Assembly (NCBI GenBank): GCA_964352855.1
Contig: CAYGTR010000001.1
Coordinates: 159,197-223,196, forward strand
Source of the DNA: Litorimonas sp964352855
GTDB lineage: Bacteria; Pseudomonadota; Alphaproteobacteria; Caulobacterales; Maricaulaceae
Length of the DNA stretch: 64,000 bases
Reading direction: 5' to 3'
Shown here: piece after piece, positions 43,692 to 52,935 of the stretch
How positions within the stretch are numbered: the stretch's first letter is position 1
How the letters are laid out: each line of letters starts with the position of its first letter
The notes under the pieces: generated by a model
What the model saw: only the letters and a program-made list of their open reading frames with translations
Databases searched by the model: none
Told to the model about the DNA's origin: nothing
Position numbers and translations under genes: made by a program

Positions 43692-45049
43692 GCGATATTT
43701 CCCGTAAATTTGCCCGTTGTGCGCTGACGCAATCTGTTTTTTCCGATAGCGCTTATGACAGCACGAAAATCTTCATTCTCGACAGCCTCGGTGTTGGTAT
43801 CGCAGGATCTAAGGCGCCGTTTCGAGACTCTGTTTATAAGGTCATGACATCTTTCGGCGTGGGTGATGATGCTTATGTCTGGGGCGAGCGCGAGCGCGTC
43901 CCAGCGGCGTCTGCCGCCTATATGAACGGCTTTCAAATTCACTGTATGGAATATGACTGCGTGCATGAACCCGCTGTCGTGCATCCCATGGCGACCATAT
44001 TTGCCGCGATCTCCGCCGAAGCCGAGCGACAGGGCGGAGTAAGCGGGTTTGCCTTGATGGAAGCCGTGATCGTTGCTGTTGATGTGGCGGTGGAGTTGGG
44101 TGTCGCAGTGACGTCGCCGCTTAAATTTTTCCGTCCCGCGACTGCGGGGTTGTTCGGAGCGACGCTTGGTATTGCGAGATTACGCTCCTTTGATGAAGAT
44201 ACAGCGCTTTCGGCTATGGGCTGCGCCTTGGCGCAATGTGCAGGCGTTATGCAGGCCCATGTCGAAGGCAAGCCTACTTTGCCCGTTCAAATCGCGGGGG
44301 CGGCCCGTGCGGCGATTGTGGCCTGTGAGCTCGCGGAAAATGGACTTCACGGCCCCGAAAGCTCGCTCGAAGGCCCGTTCGGATATTTCAAAATGTTTGA
44401 AGATGAAGCGAATGCGAGTTTAGCAGCAGAGCGCCTTGGAAAAAAACACCGTATCACCGAAGTCAGTTGGAAGCCGTTTCCAACGGGTCGCGCCGCCCAA
44501 GGCGGTATCACCCTGGTGCAGCGGTTACTGGAGCAAGGCGTGACCTCAGAAAATGTGGAAACTCTTACTTTGTCAGGCCCGCCCATCATTCCGCGCCTCG
44601 TCAACCGCCCTGCCAAAGTCGGGATGAGCGCGAATTATGCCCGTCTTTGTTTTCCTTATCTTGCCGCGATTACATTGATGCGCGGCACAGTCGGACTAAA
44701 TGACTTTTCGGAGAAGGATTTGACCGATCCTGAAATACTGGATTTGGCCGCACGTGTTTCTGTTCAAATAAATCACATCAAAAATCCGTCGGAATTTGTG
44801 CCGCAATCGGTATCGGCTACGCTGAAAGATGGAGAGGTCAAAAACGCAATCATTGGAAAACTTTTCGGCTCTCCTGCGTTTCCACTCACGCGAGAGCAGC
44901 ATATTGAGAAATTTCGCAATTGCGTCACGTTCGGATTGCGTCAGGTCAATGCGGAAAAGACCGCAGACAGGCTCATAGAGCTAATTGATAATTTGGAGCG
45001 GTTCGAAAACTGTGGTGAGATTTACGAACTTGCTGCAGGTCTGAATTAA
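43688..45049 (+). CDS. MmgE/PrpD family protein (second copy)
   Basis: 453 residues from the ATG at 43688 (ATGA overlap). Features are FILDSLGVGIAGSKAPFRD, YMNGFQIHCMEYDCVHEPAV, VHPMATIFAAISAEAERQGG and SWKPFPTGRAAQGGITLVQR. It differs clearly from the preceding paralogue, for example in the region after KPFPTGRA, so the pair may be a heteromer or act on successive intermediates. It is followed 1 nt later by the CoA-ligase-like gene. Confidence 0.9.
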   Translation: MSDISRKFARCALTQSVFSDSAYDSTKIFILDSLGVGIAGSKAPFRDSVYKVMTSFGVGDDAYVWGERERVPAASAAYMNGFQIHCMEYDCVHEPAVVHPMATIFAAISAEAERQGGVSGFALMEAVIVAVDVAVELGVAVTSPLKFFRPATAGLFGATLGIARLRSFDEDTALSAMGCALAQCAGVMQAHVEGKPTLPVQIAGAARAAIVACELAENGLHGPESSLEGPFGYFKMFEDEANASLAAERLGKKHRITEVSWKPFPTGRAAQGGITLVQRLLEQGVTSENVETLTLSGPPIIPRLVNRPAKVGMSANYARLCFPYLAAITLMRGTVGLNDFSEKDLTDPEILDLAARVSVQINHIKNPSEFVPQSVSATLKDGEVKNAIIGKLFGSPAFPLTREQHIEKFRNCVTFGLRQVNAEKTADRLIELIDNLERFENCGEIYELAAGLN

Positions 45050-45050
45050 T

Positions 45051-46439
45051 ATGCACAAAACCTATTTTGATTTTGTAGATGCGAAAGCCCTTCGCGCAGA
45101 CCATCCTATCGGGGATGAATTTTTAGCTTTTGCTAAAAACATGAGCCGCGATGAATTATTCGTCCATCAGGATAAGCTGTTTCGACGTATGTTGGTGCGG
45201 GCGTGGCAAACGCCTTTTTATCAGCGTCTATGGGGCGCACAGGGTATCGAGCCCGGCGATATAAATGGCCTCGCGGATATTCAAAAACTGCCCATATATG
45301 ATAAATCTGATATTATGGACTCTATCGACTTTGCGCCGCCTTTCGGCGATTTTGCGGGATTTGAGAGCTATTCCAAAGAAGAGCGCCCGCCCGTTAAATT
45401 TCATACGACGTCAGGTACAACAGGGAAGCCGCAAGTTCTGATTTTCGGCCCAAAATCTCGTGAAGTGCAAAACTTACTCTTGGGTAGACTTTACACACTG
45501 CAAGGTATTGGTAATGGCGATATTGTGCATTCAGTTTATGGACACGGACCGATTAACGGTGGGCATTATGTCCGCGAAGCCGTCACGCATTGGACGCAGG
45601 CTATATTCGTTTCGGCAGGAACAGGCGTAGAAACACGCTCTGTCAAGCAAGTGCAAATGATGGCTGATTTTGGCGCAACGGCGATTGTGGGCTTTGCCGA
45701 TTATATCAAGAAATTGGCCAAGGTCGCGCGCGAGGCAGGGCTGGAGCCCGGTATAGACATTCCCGTCCGTGTAATTTCAGGTCACATGGGCCGTGAAGAT
45801 AAATCTTCTATCTCTGACATGTGGGGCGGGGCGACCTGTTTTGATTGGTACGGGGTCGGCGATACAGGCGCGATTGCAGGTGAAGGCCCGGATCAAGACG
45901 GCCTTTATGTGATGGAAGATGCGCAATATCTCGAAATTTGCGACATTGAAACGGGCGTGCCCGTCAAAGACGGACAGACAGGCGACATGGTTTGCACATG
46001 CCTGTTTAAAGACGATATTTACCCGATCATTCGATTTAATACACATGATGTTTCGGCCGTACGTGACGGAAAATCGTCTTTGGGGCTGAATTATCGGCGC
46101 ATTGAAGGGTTTCTGGGACGTTCCGACAACATGGTGAAGTTACGCGGTATCAATATTTTTCCGCAAGCTATAGGCCCGCTCATGGAAGAGATTGATTCAT
46201 TTGGCGGCGAGTTTTATTGTCAGGTTGATCGTGATCATGCGGGTCGTGATGAAATGACGGTTGTGGCCGAATGCAAATCACCTGAAATGGCAAAACTCAC
46301 CCCTAAATTTGAAGCGCTGCTGAAAGAAAAACTTGGCTTAGGGATGTCTGTTAAACTTGTCCCGATGGGCACAACGTGTGAGACAACGCAAGTTGATGTG
46401 CGGCAAAAACCTATCCGGCTCGTGGATACGCGTTTTTAA
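45051..46439 (+). CDS. phenylacetate-CoA ligase-like AMP-binding enzyme
   Basis: 462 residues of the adenylate-forming superfamily, PaaK branch. Marks are FRRMLVRAWQTPFYQRLW, the phosphate loop HTTSGTTGKPQVLIFG, FDWYGVGDTGAIAGEG, IIRFNTHD and GRSDNMVKLRGINIFPQAIG. It would join a carboxylic acid to CoA with ATP. Its substrate is unlikely to be phenylacetate itself, since no paa genes are near. The next gene starts directly after its TAA. Confidence 0.9.
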   Translation: MHKTYFDFVDAKALRADHPIGDEFLAFAKNMSRDELFVHQDKLFRRMLVRAWQTPFYQRLWGAQGIEPGDINGLADIQKLPIYDKSDIMDSIDFAPPFGDFAGFESYSKEERPPVKFHTTSGTTGKPQVLIFGPKSREVQNLLLGRLYTLQGIGNGDIVHSVYGHGPINGGHYVREAVTHWTQAIFVSAGTGVETRSVKQVQMMADFGATAIVGFADYIKKLAKVAREAGLEPGIDIPVRVISGHMGREDKSSISDMWGGATCFDWYGVGDTGAIAGEGPDQDGLYVMEDAQYLEICDIETGVPVKDGQTGDMVCTCLFKDDIYPIIRFNTHDVSAVRDGKSSLGLNYRRIEGFLGRSDNMVKLRGINIFPQAIGPLMEEIDSFGGEFYCQVDRDHAGRDEMTVVAECKSPEMAKLTPKFEALLKEKLGLGMSVKLVPMGTTCETTQVDVRQKPIRLVDTRF

Positions 46440-47555
46440 ATGGTAGATCGGGATATCAATGCTATTCTCACGCGCATAGCAACGCCAAATAATGGCAAAG
46501 GCGTGGGCGTCAAAGCCAATATTGCCATAAAAGACTATGCTTGCCACGGCGGTATCAAGGCCTATGAAAATGATATTGCTTCAGAAGATGCTGTTGTTGT
46601 TAAACGCTTGAGAGAGGCAGGTTATGCGCCCTCAGCTATTCTGAATATGGAAGAGGGAGCTTTGGGCGCGCAGACGGATAACCCGTGGTTCGGTAAAACG
46701 CATAATCCATTGAAATATGGCTATACGCCAGGCGGTTCATCCGGAGGTTCCGCCGCCGCTGTAGCCGCACATCAAGTTGATTTTGCGCTGGGGACTGACA
46801 CCATGGGGTCGGTACGTATTCCCTCTGCCTATTGCGGACTTTGGGGATTTAAGCCTTCATATGATAATAAAATGCTTAAAGGTGTTATGCCGCTTTCGCT
46901 AACGCTTGATACGGTTGGAGTTCACGCACATAGTTTTGAAGATGTCGTGCGTGCAACCGAAATTATATGTGATAATAGATTCGCAGATGGCAATGCGGGG
47001 GAGATAACGCTTTTGGATTGGAACGGACGGGTCGAGTGCGAAGCAGATGTTCAAAGCGCTTTTGCCGAATTTGTTTCGAAACATGGAAAGTTTCTGACAA
47101 CAACTCTAAAAACAACGTTGGCGCCTTATGCCTATGGGCAATCGCGCCGGGCAGGTCTTATCCTATCCGAAGTTGAAGGGTATGAATTTCACAAACATAG
47201 GCTTGATATGAAGCCTGAGGGATTCTCTGACTTTTTCAGAGGGATGTTAGAATATGGGGCAAAGCTGCCACGCGAAAAAGTTGATGCTGCTTATGCCCAT
47301 GTCAAAGTGCTGCGCGAAGCTGACTTTCCTAATTTCATCTTAATGCCGACAGCCCCACAGATAGCCTTTAAATTCGGCGATCCTATACCTGCCAATCAAG
47401 CAGATTTTACAGCTTTTGCTAATCTAGCAGATCGGCCCGCTATTCAATTTCCGATTAGTAAGAATGTGAGCGGACTACCCATTGGCGCGCAACTGGTGGG
47501 GCCAAGAGGGCGCGAAGCTGACCTTGTCGCCACATTGAAAGCCTTGTTGGATTAA
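46440..47555 (+). CDS. amidase signature family hydrolase
   Basis: 371 residues, shorter than the usual 450-500. The Ser-Ser-Lys triad is visible: Lys25 (GVGVKANIAIKD), the cis-Ser in PGGSSGGSAAA and the nucleophile Ser in GTDTMGSVRIPSA. It hydrolyses an amide bond. It ends the plus-strand operon and overlaps the convergent enoyl-CoA hydratase gene by 4 nt. Confidence 0.9.
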   Translation: MVDRDINAILTRIATPNNGKGVGVKANIAIKDYACHGGIKAYENDIASEDAVVVKRLREAGYAPSAILNMEEGALGAQTDNPWFGKTHNPLKYGYTPGGSSGGSAAAVAAHQVDFALGTDTMGSVRIPSAYCGLWGFKPSYDNKMLKGVMPLSLTLDTVGVHAHSFEDVVRATEIICDNRFADGNAGEITLLDWNGRVECEADVQSAFAEFVSKHGKFLTTTLKTTLAPYAYGQSRRAGLILSEVEGYEFHKHRLDMKPEGFSDFFRGMLEYGAKLPREKVDAAYAHVKVLREADFPNFILMPTAPQIAFKFGDPIPANQADFTAFANLADRPAIQFPISKNVSGLPIGAQLVGPRGREADLVATLKALLD

Positions 47556-48325
47556 AAATCAGGCTTTCGTTTTTCTAAAAAAGCCTTGTAGCCTTCTTCA
47601 AAATCCTTACTGGAAAACCCGCTGTAAAACCACTCTTTAGTTGTTGCCGTTTCACCTCTTTGCCCGGCTTCAAAAGCCATAAACATTTGCTTGGTGACTC
47701 TAGCAGAGTCGCTGCTGGTCTCTGCAATGGCAAGTGCATAATCCCTGACAATCTGGTCAAGTTCATATTGATCTGTAAGTCGATTAATAAGTCCAATCTC
47801 TTTGGCTTCCTCTGCGAGTACAATGCGCGCTGAAAATAAGATATCTTTTGCATAGCTGACACCAACAGCTTGAATGAGCCGTTTAATGTCGGAAAAAGGA
47901 TAAACGAGCCCGAGTTTGCCGGGCGTGATGGCAAATTTTGATGTGCCGTCGGCAATGCGAATGTCACAGGCCAATGCAATACCGCAACCGCCGCCGACAC
48001 AAACGCCACGAATTTTTGCGATCGTAGGGAACGGGAAGGTCGCAATCGCGTCCATCGCTTGGGCAATTTTTTGAGAGATTAATTTAGAGCTTACAGGTGT
48101 CGCATAAAGTGTGCTGAATTCTGAAATATCAGCACCTGCTGCAAAGTGTTTGCCTTCGCCTGTTATAACGAGGACTTTTATTTTCTTGTTCTCTGAAGCT
48201 TGGGCCAGACAATCAATTAATTGTTGCCACATATCTGCGCTGAGTGCGTTCCGTTTTGCGGGCTGTTGCAAAATGATATTACCGATATGGGCAGTAACCA
48301 TTTGAAATTTGACATCGGCTTCCAC
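47552..48325 (-). CDS. enoyl-CoA hydratase/isomerase
   Basis: 257 residues of the crotonase fold, starting at a GTG 3 nt after the aldehyde dehydrogenase stop. Marks are HIGNIILQQPAKRNALSADM, FAAGADISEF (oxyanion), CVGGGCGIALACDIRIADG and KLGLVYPFSDIKRLIQAVG. The second acidic residue usual in hydratases is not obvious, so isomerase or lyase activity is also possible. Confidence 0.9.
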   Translation of the reverse strand: MEADVKFQMVTAHIGNIILQQPAKRNALSADMWQQLIDCLAQASENKKIKVLVITGEGKHFAAGADISEFSTLYATPVSSKLISQKIAQAMDAIATFPFPTIAKIRGVCVGGGCGIALACDIRIADGTSKFAITPGKLGLVYPFSDIKRLIQAVGVSYAKDILFSARIVLAEEAKEIGLINRLTDQYELDQIVRDYALAIAETSSDSARVTKQMFMAFEAGQRGETATTKEWFYSGFSSKDFEEGYKAFLEKRKPDF

Positions 48326-48328
48326 GTA

Positions 48329-49753
48329 TTATCCTTCTGCAAAATCGCTCAGTGTGAGAGGCGATATCGTATTGGCGATATAGGCTTTTTGGCGAAAGAA
48401 ACGCAAGAAACCGTTTGCGCCCATGCGAGATGGGCCGAGGCCGGAGTTTTTGAAACTTTGCTTGCCCGCTTCAAAATATTGACCTGTTAGCGCGGCATCC
48501 ATCAGGCTAATCGCACCCGCATCGATATGCTTTCCGATTTCATGTGCGGCGTCAATGGTCGCTGCAAATACCCCGCCTGACAGGCCGAACTCTGTATCGT
48601 TGGCGAGCTCTATCGCCTGTTCTAAAGTATCATAAGCCATAACGGGTATCACAGGACCAAAAGTTTCCTCGCGCATAATGTCCATATCATGTGTGACGCC
48701 GGCGATCACAGTCGGCTCCAACCAATAGCCGCCCCCATGGCGCAATATGTTTCCGCCGGAGAGGATTTTAGCGCCTTTGTGGACTGCGTCTTTGATTTGA
48801 CTAGCAACAACATCGGCTTGTTTGCCAAAAATAAATGGTCCGATGTCACCGGAATTTATATCAGGAAAATTGAGCTTCACAGCTTTGGCTTTAGTGACCA
48901 AACTTTCGACAAAGGCATCATAAAGTGACGTTGGTACATAGACGCGTTCGATTGATTGACAGGCCTGTCCTGTTGCCAAGACGCTTGAACGTAACGCCAA
49001 AGAGGTGGCGACTTCTAGATCGGCGTCTTCAGTAATTATCAGTGGATCTTTACCCCCGAGTTCGAGGTTGGCGGGGATGAGGTTTTCAGCGGCCTTTATG
49101 GCCACTTTACGGCCCGTCGCGACCGAGCCTGTAAAGCACACACAATCGACATGATCAATCAGCGCCGCGCCTGTCGCCCCGGCTCCTTGGATAAAACGGA
49201 GAATGTTTTCCATAGCTGCGTCTTTAATGACGGGGGTAAGGGCATCAGCGAAACGGGGCGTGACTTCGCTAGGCTTAATCATCACACACCCACCGGCCAA
49301 AAGGGCAGGAATGGCATCAATAAAAGAGAGCGTAATCGGAAAATTCCAAGGACTGATAACGCCGACCAGTGCATAAGGCACCCACTCATTTTGGTGCTTG
49401 AAATTGGGTTTCATGCGCCCCTGCACCCAGTCTGTTTTCGGCATTGATATCGGAGCTAAGCCCGTCCAAGCGCGTAAATTACCGATCACCCCCATAACTT
49501 CGGACTGCGCCAGACGTCTGCGTCCCGTGTCAATTTCAAGCGCCTTGATAACGGAATCCTGATGCCGTTCCAAACTATTAGCCAGTTTGCAAATGGCTTT
49601 TATACGCGCATCTAAGCCTTGGGCGCGCCAGAGCTTTTGAGCCTCTCGCATTTGGGTCGACAGTGTTGTGATCTTGTCAGCCGTTATAGCTTGGATATGA
49701 TAATCGACTTCACCTGTTCGCGGGTTTTTCACATCAATAATTTGCTTTGTCAT
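48329..49753 (-). CDS. NAD(P)-dependent aldehyde dehydrogenase
   Basis: 474 residues of the ALDH superfamily: VISPWNFPITLSFIDAIPAL, LELGGKDPLIITEDADLEVA with the general-base Glu, LATGQACQSIERVYV with the catalytic Cys, and MREETFGPVIPVMAY. It oxidises an aldehyde to an acid. The gene diverges from the nitrilase-family gene and forms a two-gene operon with the enoyl-CoA hydratase. Confidence 0.93.
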   Translation of the reverse strand: MTKQIIDVKNPRTGEVDYHIQAITADKITTLSTQMREAQKLWRAQGLDARIKAICKLANSLERHQDSVIKALEIDTGRRRLAQSEVMGVIGNLRAWTGLAPISMPKTDWVQGRMKPNFKHQNEWVPYALVGVISPWNFPITLSFIDAIPALLAGGCVMIKPSEVTPRFADALTPVIKDAAMENILRFIQGAGATGAALIDHVDCVCFTGSVATGRKVAIKAAENLIPANLELGGKDPLIITEDADLEVATSLALRSSVLATGQACQSIERVYVPTSLYDAFVESLVTKAKAVKLNFPDINSGDIGPFIFGKQADVVASQIKDAVHKGAKILSGGNILRHGGGYWLEPTVIAGVTHDMDIMREETFGPVIPVMAYDTLEQAIELANDTEFGLSGGVFAATIDAAHEIGKHIDAGAISLMDAALTGQYFEAGKQSFKNSGLGPSRMGANGFLRFFRQKAYIANTISPLTLSDFAEG

Positions 49754-49786
49754 AGACTTGCTCTACCGAAATTGCCGCGTCATAAG

Positions 49787-49800
49787 ATGCGTTAAATCAA
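49787..49800. promoter_or_regulatory. weak FNR/FixK-like palindrome
   Basis: ATGCGTTAAATCAA fits the FixK pattern TTG(A/C)-N6-(T/G)CAA except for the first base. It lies between the aldehyde dehydrogenase and the nitrilase-family genes. Support is weaker than for the exact sites at 30148 and 53813. Confidence 0.25.
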
Positions 49801-49834
49801 AACCTTTCGAATTGCTATCAAGCAAGAGAGCCGC

Positions 49835-50875
49835 ATGACCGATACACCGATTATTTATAAAGCCCTTGCTCTTCAAACAGAATGTAAGGCCGTTAACCGA
49901 TGTGCCTCTCGCGAGGAAAGCCGGTTGATAATGATGGGATCCATCGCCCGCATTCGAGGGCAGGTATTTTCCGCTAAAGCCTTTCATGGTCCAGATTTGA
50001 AATTGGTTTGTTTGCCCGAGTATTTTCTTACAAGTTTTCCGGCGGGCGAGAGTGCAAAGGATTGGCAAGGTAAGGCCGCGCTCGAACTCGACGGCCCTGA
50101 ATACAAGGCGCTTGGTAAAATTGCGGCAGATGCGGACATGTATATTGCAGGCAATGCCTATGAAACAGATTCGTATTTCCCTGATCTTTATTTTCAAGCC
50201 AGTTTTATTATTGCGCCGAGTGGTAAGGTTGAGTTGCGCTATCGTCGTCTTATCTCGATGTACGCTCCGTCGCCTTATGATGTGTGGGATGAATATTTAA
50301 AGCATTATAGCGAAGATGATGTTTTCCCCGTTTTAGACACGCCGTTGGGGCGTTTAGCTTGTCTCGCTAGTGAGGAAATTCGCTATCCTGAAGTGAGCCG
50401 TATTTTGGCAGCGCGTGGCGCGGAAGTCATTTTGCACCCGACTTCCGAAGCCGCCAGCACGCAAATGACCTATAAAAATGTGGCCAAACTGGCACGGGCG
50501 CAGGAAAATCAATGCTATGTTGTATCTGCGAACAGCGCGGGCATAACAGGGACCGCTCTGTCGGCCATGAGTACAGATGGGCGTAGCCAAATCGTCGATG
50601 ACCGCGGCATCATTCTTGCCGAAACATTAGGCGGAGAAAGCATTACGGCCTGTGCGGATATTGACATCACAGCACTGCGATATCGCCGTCGCCGCAACGG
50701 CATGGACAATATGCTTGCGCGCCAACCTATGGCACTTTACGCGGCACAATATGCAAAGCTGGATTTACATCCGCAAGGAAGCTTAGGTGACGGCACAAGT
50801 CCGCCAGCGAAAGATTTTTATAAATCCCGACAGAACGCTGTAATTGAAAGCCTCTCTAATAAGGGCATCATATAA
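49835..50875 (+). CDS. nitrilase-family carbon-nitrogen hydrolase
   Basis: 346 residues with the nitrilase fold. Two of the three catalytic residues are seen: Glu62 (CLPEYF) and Cys176 (GRLACLASEEIRYPE). The Lys expected after YR in YRKxxL is Arg138 here (RYRRLISMYAPSP). The family cleaves nitriles, amides or carbamoyl groups; the Arg makes the activity uncertain. It would act on nitrogen-bearing intermediates beside the amidase. Confidence 0.87.
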   Translation: MTDTPIIYKALALQTECKAVNRCASREESRLIMMGSIARIRGQVFSAKAFHGPDLKLVCLPEYFLTSFPAGESAKDWQGKAALELDGPEYKALGKIAADADMYIAGNAYETDSYFPDLYFQASFIIAPSGKVELRYRRLISMYAPSPYDVWDEYLKHYSEDDVFPVLDTPLGRLACLASEEIRYPEVSRILAARGAEVILHPTSEAASTQMTYKNVAKLARAQENQCYVVSANSAGITGTALSAMSTDGRSQIVDDRGIILAETLGGESITACADIDITALRYRRRRNGMDNMLARQPMALYAAQYAKLDLHPQGSLGDGTSPPAKDFYKSRQNAVIESLSNKGII

Positions 50876-50963
50876 GTCGTGTAATTCCTGTTTATTCGAA
50901 ATTGGAAATTGGGGCTTAATTGCCCATTTTTCAATGCTTTATGAGTATGACTCAGGAAATACC

Positions 50964-51341
50964 CTAGGTATATTTTTTCATATTGGCGCGGATTTCGTCT
51001 TGATCCCAAATTACACCACCGAGGAGATCACCACAGGCCGGGACGAAGTGATTGACGATAATGGTCTCATACATGTTAGAGCTGATATAGGGATCACCGT
51101 TCATTAAGGCCCAAGCCTCTTCCTCTGTCTCAGCTTCAACCAAGAAAAAGCTTCCGAAAATATCTCCGTCAGGCCTGTTACGCATCGGCCCTGCCACGCG
51201 GTATTTTTTATTATTGGCTTCGATATGATCGAGATGACCAAAGAGGTGTTCATGGCGGAGTGGTGCCGTTTTTGGCCCGTCAAGACAGGTGAACATAAAT
51301 GTCGCTTTTTCGAATTTTGGAATGCGTTTGGCTTTCGGCAT
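50964..51341 (-). CDS. YciI-like protein
   Basis: 125 residues from the ATG at 51341, after an aggag ribosome site. The YciI-like barrel is seen in FEKATFMFTCLDGP, RHEHLFGHLDHIEANN, RVAGPMRNRPDGDIFGSFFL and ETEEEAWALMNGDPY. YciI proteins share the dimeric ferredoxin-like barrel with a His-Asp pair of unknown role. It is divergent from the symporter gene. Confidence 0.87.
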   Translation of the reverse strand: MPKAKRIPKFEKATFMFTCLDGPKTAPLRHEHLFGHLDHIEANNKKYRVAGPMRNRPDGDIFGSFFLVEAETEEEAWALMNGDPYISSNMYETIIVNHFVPACGDLLGGVIWDQDEIRANMKKYT

Positions 51342-51388
51342 GAAATTCTCCTTTTCGACATAAACTAGGCGCATCATTTACTTTCAGG

Positions 51389-51402
51389 CTGACTTAAATC
51401 AA
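51389..51402. promoter_or_regulatory. weak FNR/FixK-like palindrome
   Basis: CTGACTTAAATCAA fits the TTG(A/C)-N6-(T/G)CAA pattern except for the first base. It sits between the divergent YciI and sodium-symporter genes, 47 nt from each start. Confidence 0.3.
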
Positions 51403-51448
51403 GTTCATCCAAAGCCCTATGATTATTCATTTGAGGGAGGGGAAGTTC

Positions 51449-52894
51449 ATGTCATCCACGTTAATCGTTTTGACTACATTGATTTTGTATAAAGTCGTGC
51501 TTTTGGGCGTGGGCTTTTGGGCGTCGCGGCGCGTTAAATCCGAAGATGATTTTTTCCTAGCCGGTAAAGCATCAGGAGGAGGGCTCGGCGCTTGGACGGC
51601 AGGATTGTCTTATGCGGCGTCAACGTCATCGGCTTGGGTGCTACTTGGTTTTACAGGATTAGTTTATACGCAAGGCGTCGTCGGGCTGTGGCTCATACCC
51701 GGCATTTTCGGCGGTTATCTTTTAACATGGCTGGTAATGGGGCCAAAGCTTAATCAAGATACGGCCGAGCGCGGTCATTTAACCATTGTTGATTTTATCA
51801 CCTCTGATGTGAGCGGGGTGTGGAAACGCCGCATCGGTATTATTTGTGCGCTGATGATTTTATTTTGTTTCGTGTTTTATATTTCCTCTCAATTTCAAGC
51901 GGCGGGGAATGCGCTGACCGAAGTGTTCGGCATGAGCGCCACAGAAGCCATTCTTTTGGGCGCAGTCGTTATTGTTGTTTATTGCTTGCTGGGTGGATTT
52001 CTAGCGGCGAGTGTTACGGATGCTTTGCAGGCATGCGTCATGATGCTTGCCTGTATTTTGGTACCCATGGCGGCTGTAAATGCAGTCGGCGGCCTCGGCG
52101 CGATTATTGATACCCTTTATGCAACTCAGCCCAAGGCTTACTTCAGTTTTACAGGGCAGGCCGTCGGTATGGCCGGCATTGGTTTGGCGATGGGCTTGTT
52201 CGGTACGGGTTTGGGCGCTTTGGGCCAACCACAACTTTTGAACCGGATAATGTCTGTGCGTTCACAAAAGGAACGAATGCAAGGTGCAGCCATTACCATA
52301 ATTTGGGGCGTGATCATTTATTCAGGTCTTATCTGTCTGGCTTTTGCAGGCCGCGCGAGCGGGATTGAGACAGGCACAGAAGGTTTATTCTTCGCGGCGG
52401 CGAAAGCCTTCCTGCCTGCGGTATTGGCAGGGGTCGTGACAGCAGCTGTTTTGTCTGCTGTTATGTCGACAGTGGATAGTTTGCTTCTCGCTGCCGCATC
52501 TGCAGTCTCGCACGATATGGGGGCAACCTATCGTGACCCGCAGCAGGCTTTATTGTTTGGACGACTTGCGATGGTTGGGGTCGCAATTTTCGCTGTTCTG
52601 TTGACGCTTTATTTGCCAAAAGATATTTTTAGTCGGGTGTTGTTCAGTTGGGTGGCTCTCGGCGCAGCCTTAGGGCCGGCCGTCTTAACAAAGTGCCTCG
52701 GTTGGCAAGTCAAAGGGGGATTCATGTTCAGCGCAATTATCCTTGGTTTCTTGACGGCTGTCATATTCGCCAATCTCGATGGCAGCCTTGCTGATTTAGT
52801 AGAAAAATGGGTGTCGTGGCTTTTAGGCCTCAGCATTTTATTTTTTGGAAGGATCTCCGATAAATCATCCAGATACAGGCAAGGTGAGGTTTGA
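51449..52894 (+). CDS. sodium:solute symporter (SSS family)
   Basis: 481 residues from the ATG at 51449, with the gggagggg ribosome site. Thirteen or so hydrophobic segments are present, and the SSS features include SEDDFFLAGKASGGGLGAWT, GLSYAASTSSAWVLLGFTG, GLGALGQPQLLNRIMSVRSQ and SAVMSTVDSLLLAAASAVSHD. It resembles proline permease PutP. It may import the substrate of the surrounding pathway with Na+. Confidence 0.93.
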   Translation: MSSTLIVLTTLILYKVVLLGVGFWASRRVKSEDDFFLAGKASGGGLGAWTAGLSYAASTSSAWVLLGFTGLVYTQGVVGLWLIPGIFGGYLLTWLVMGPKLNQDTAERGHLTIVDFITSDVSGVWKRRIGIICALMILFCFVFYISSQFQAAGNALTEVFGMSATEAILLGAVVIVVYCLLGGFLAASVTDALQACVMMLACILVPMAAVNAVGGLGAIIDTLYATQPKAYFSFTGQAVGMAGIGLAMGLFGTGLGALGQPQLLNRIMSVRSQKERMQGAAITIIWGVIIYSGLICLAFAGRASGIETGTEGLFFAAAKAFLPAVLAGVVTAAVLSAVMSTVDSLLLAAASAVSHDMGATYRDPQQALLFGRLAMVGVAIFAVLLTLYLPKDIFSRVLFSWVALGAALGPAVLTKCLGWQVKGGFMFSAIILGFLTAVIFANLDGSLADLVEKWVSWLLGLSILFFGRISDKSSRYRQGEV

Positions 52895-52935
52895 GATAAA
52901 CGACAGTCCAAGATGAAAACATGAGAGGATAGAAT

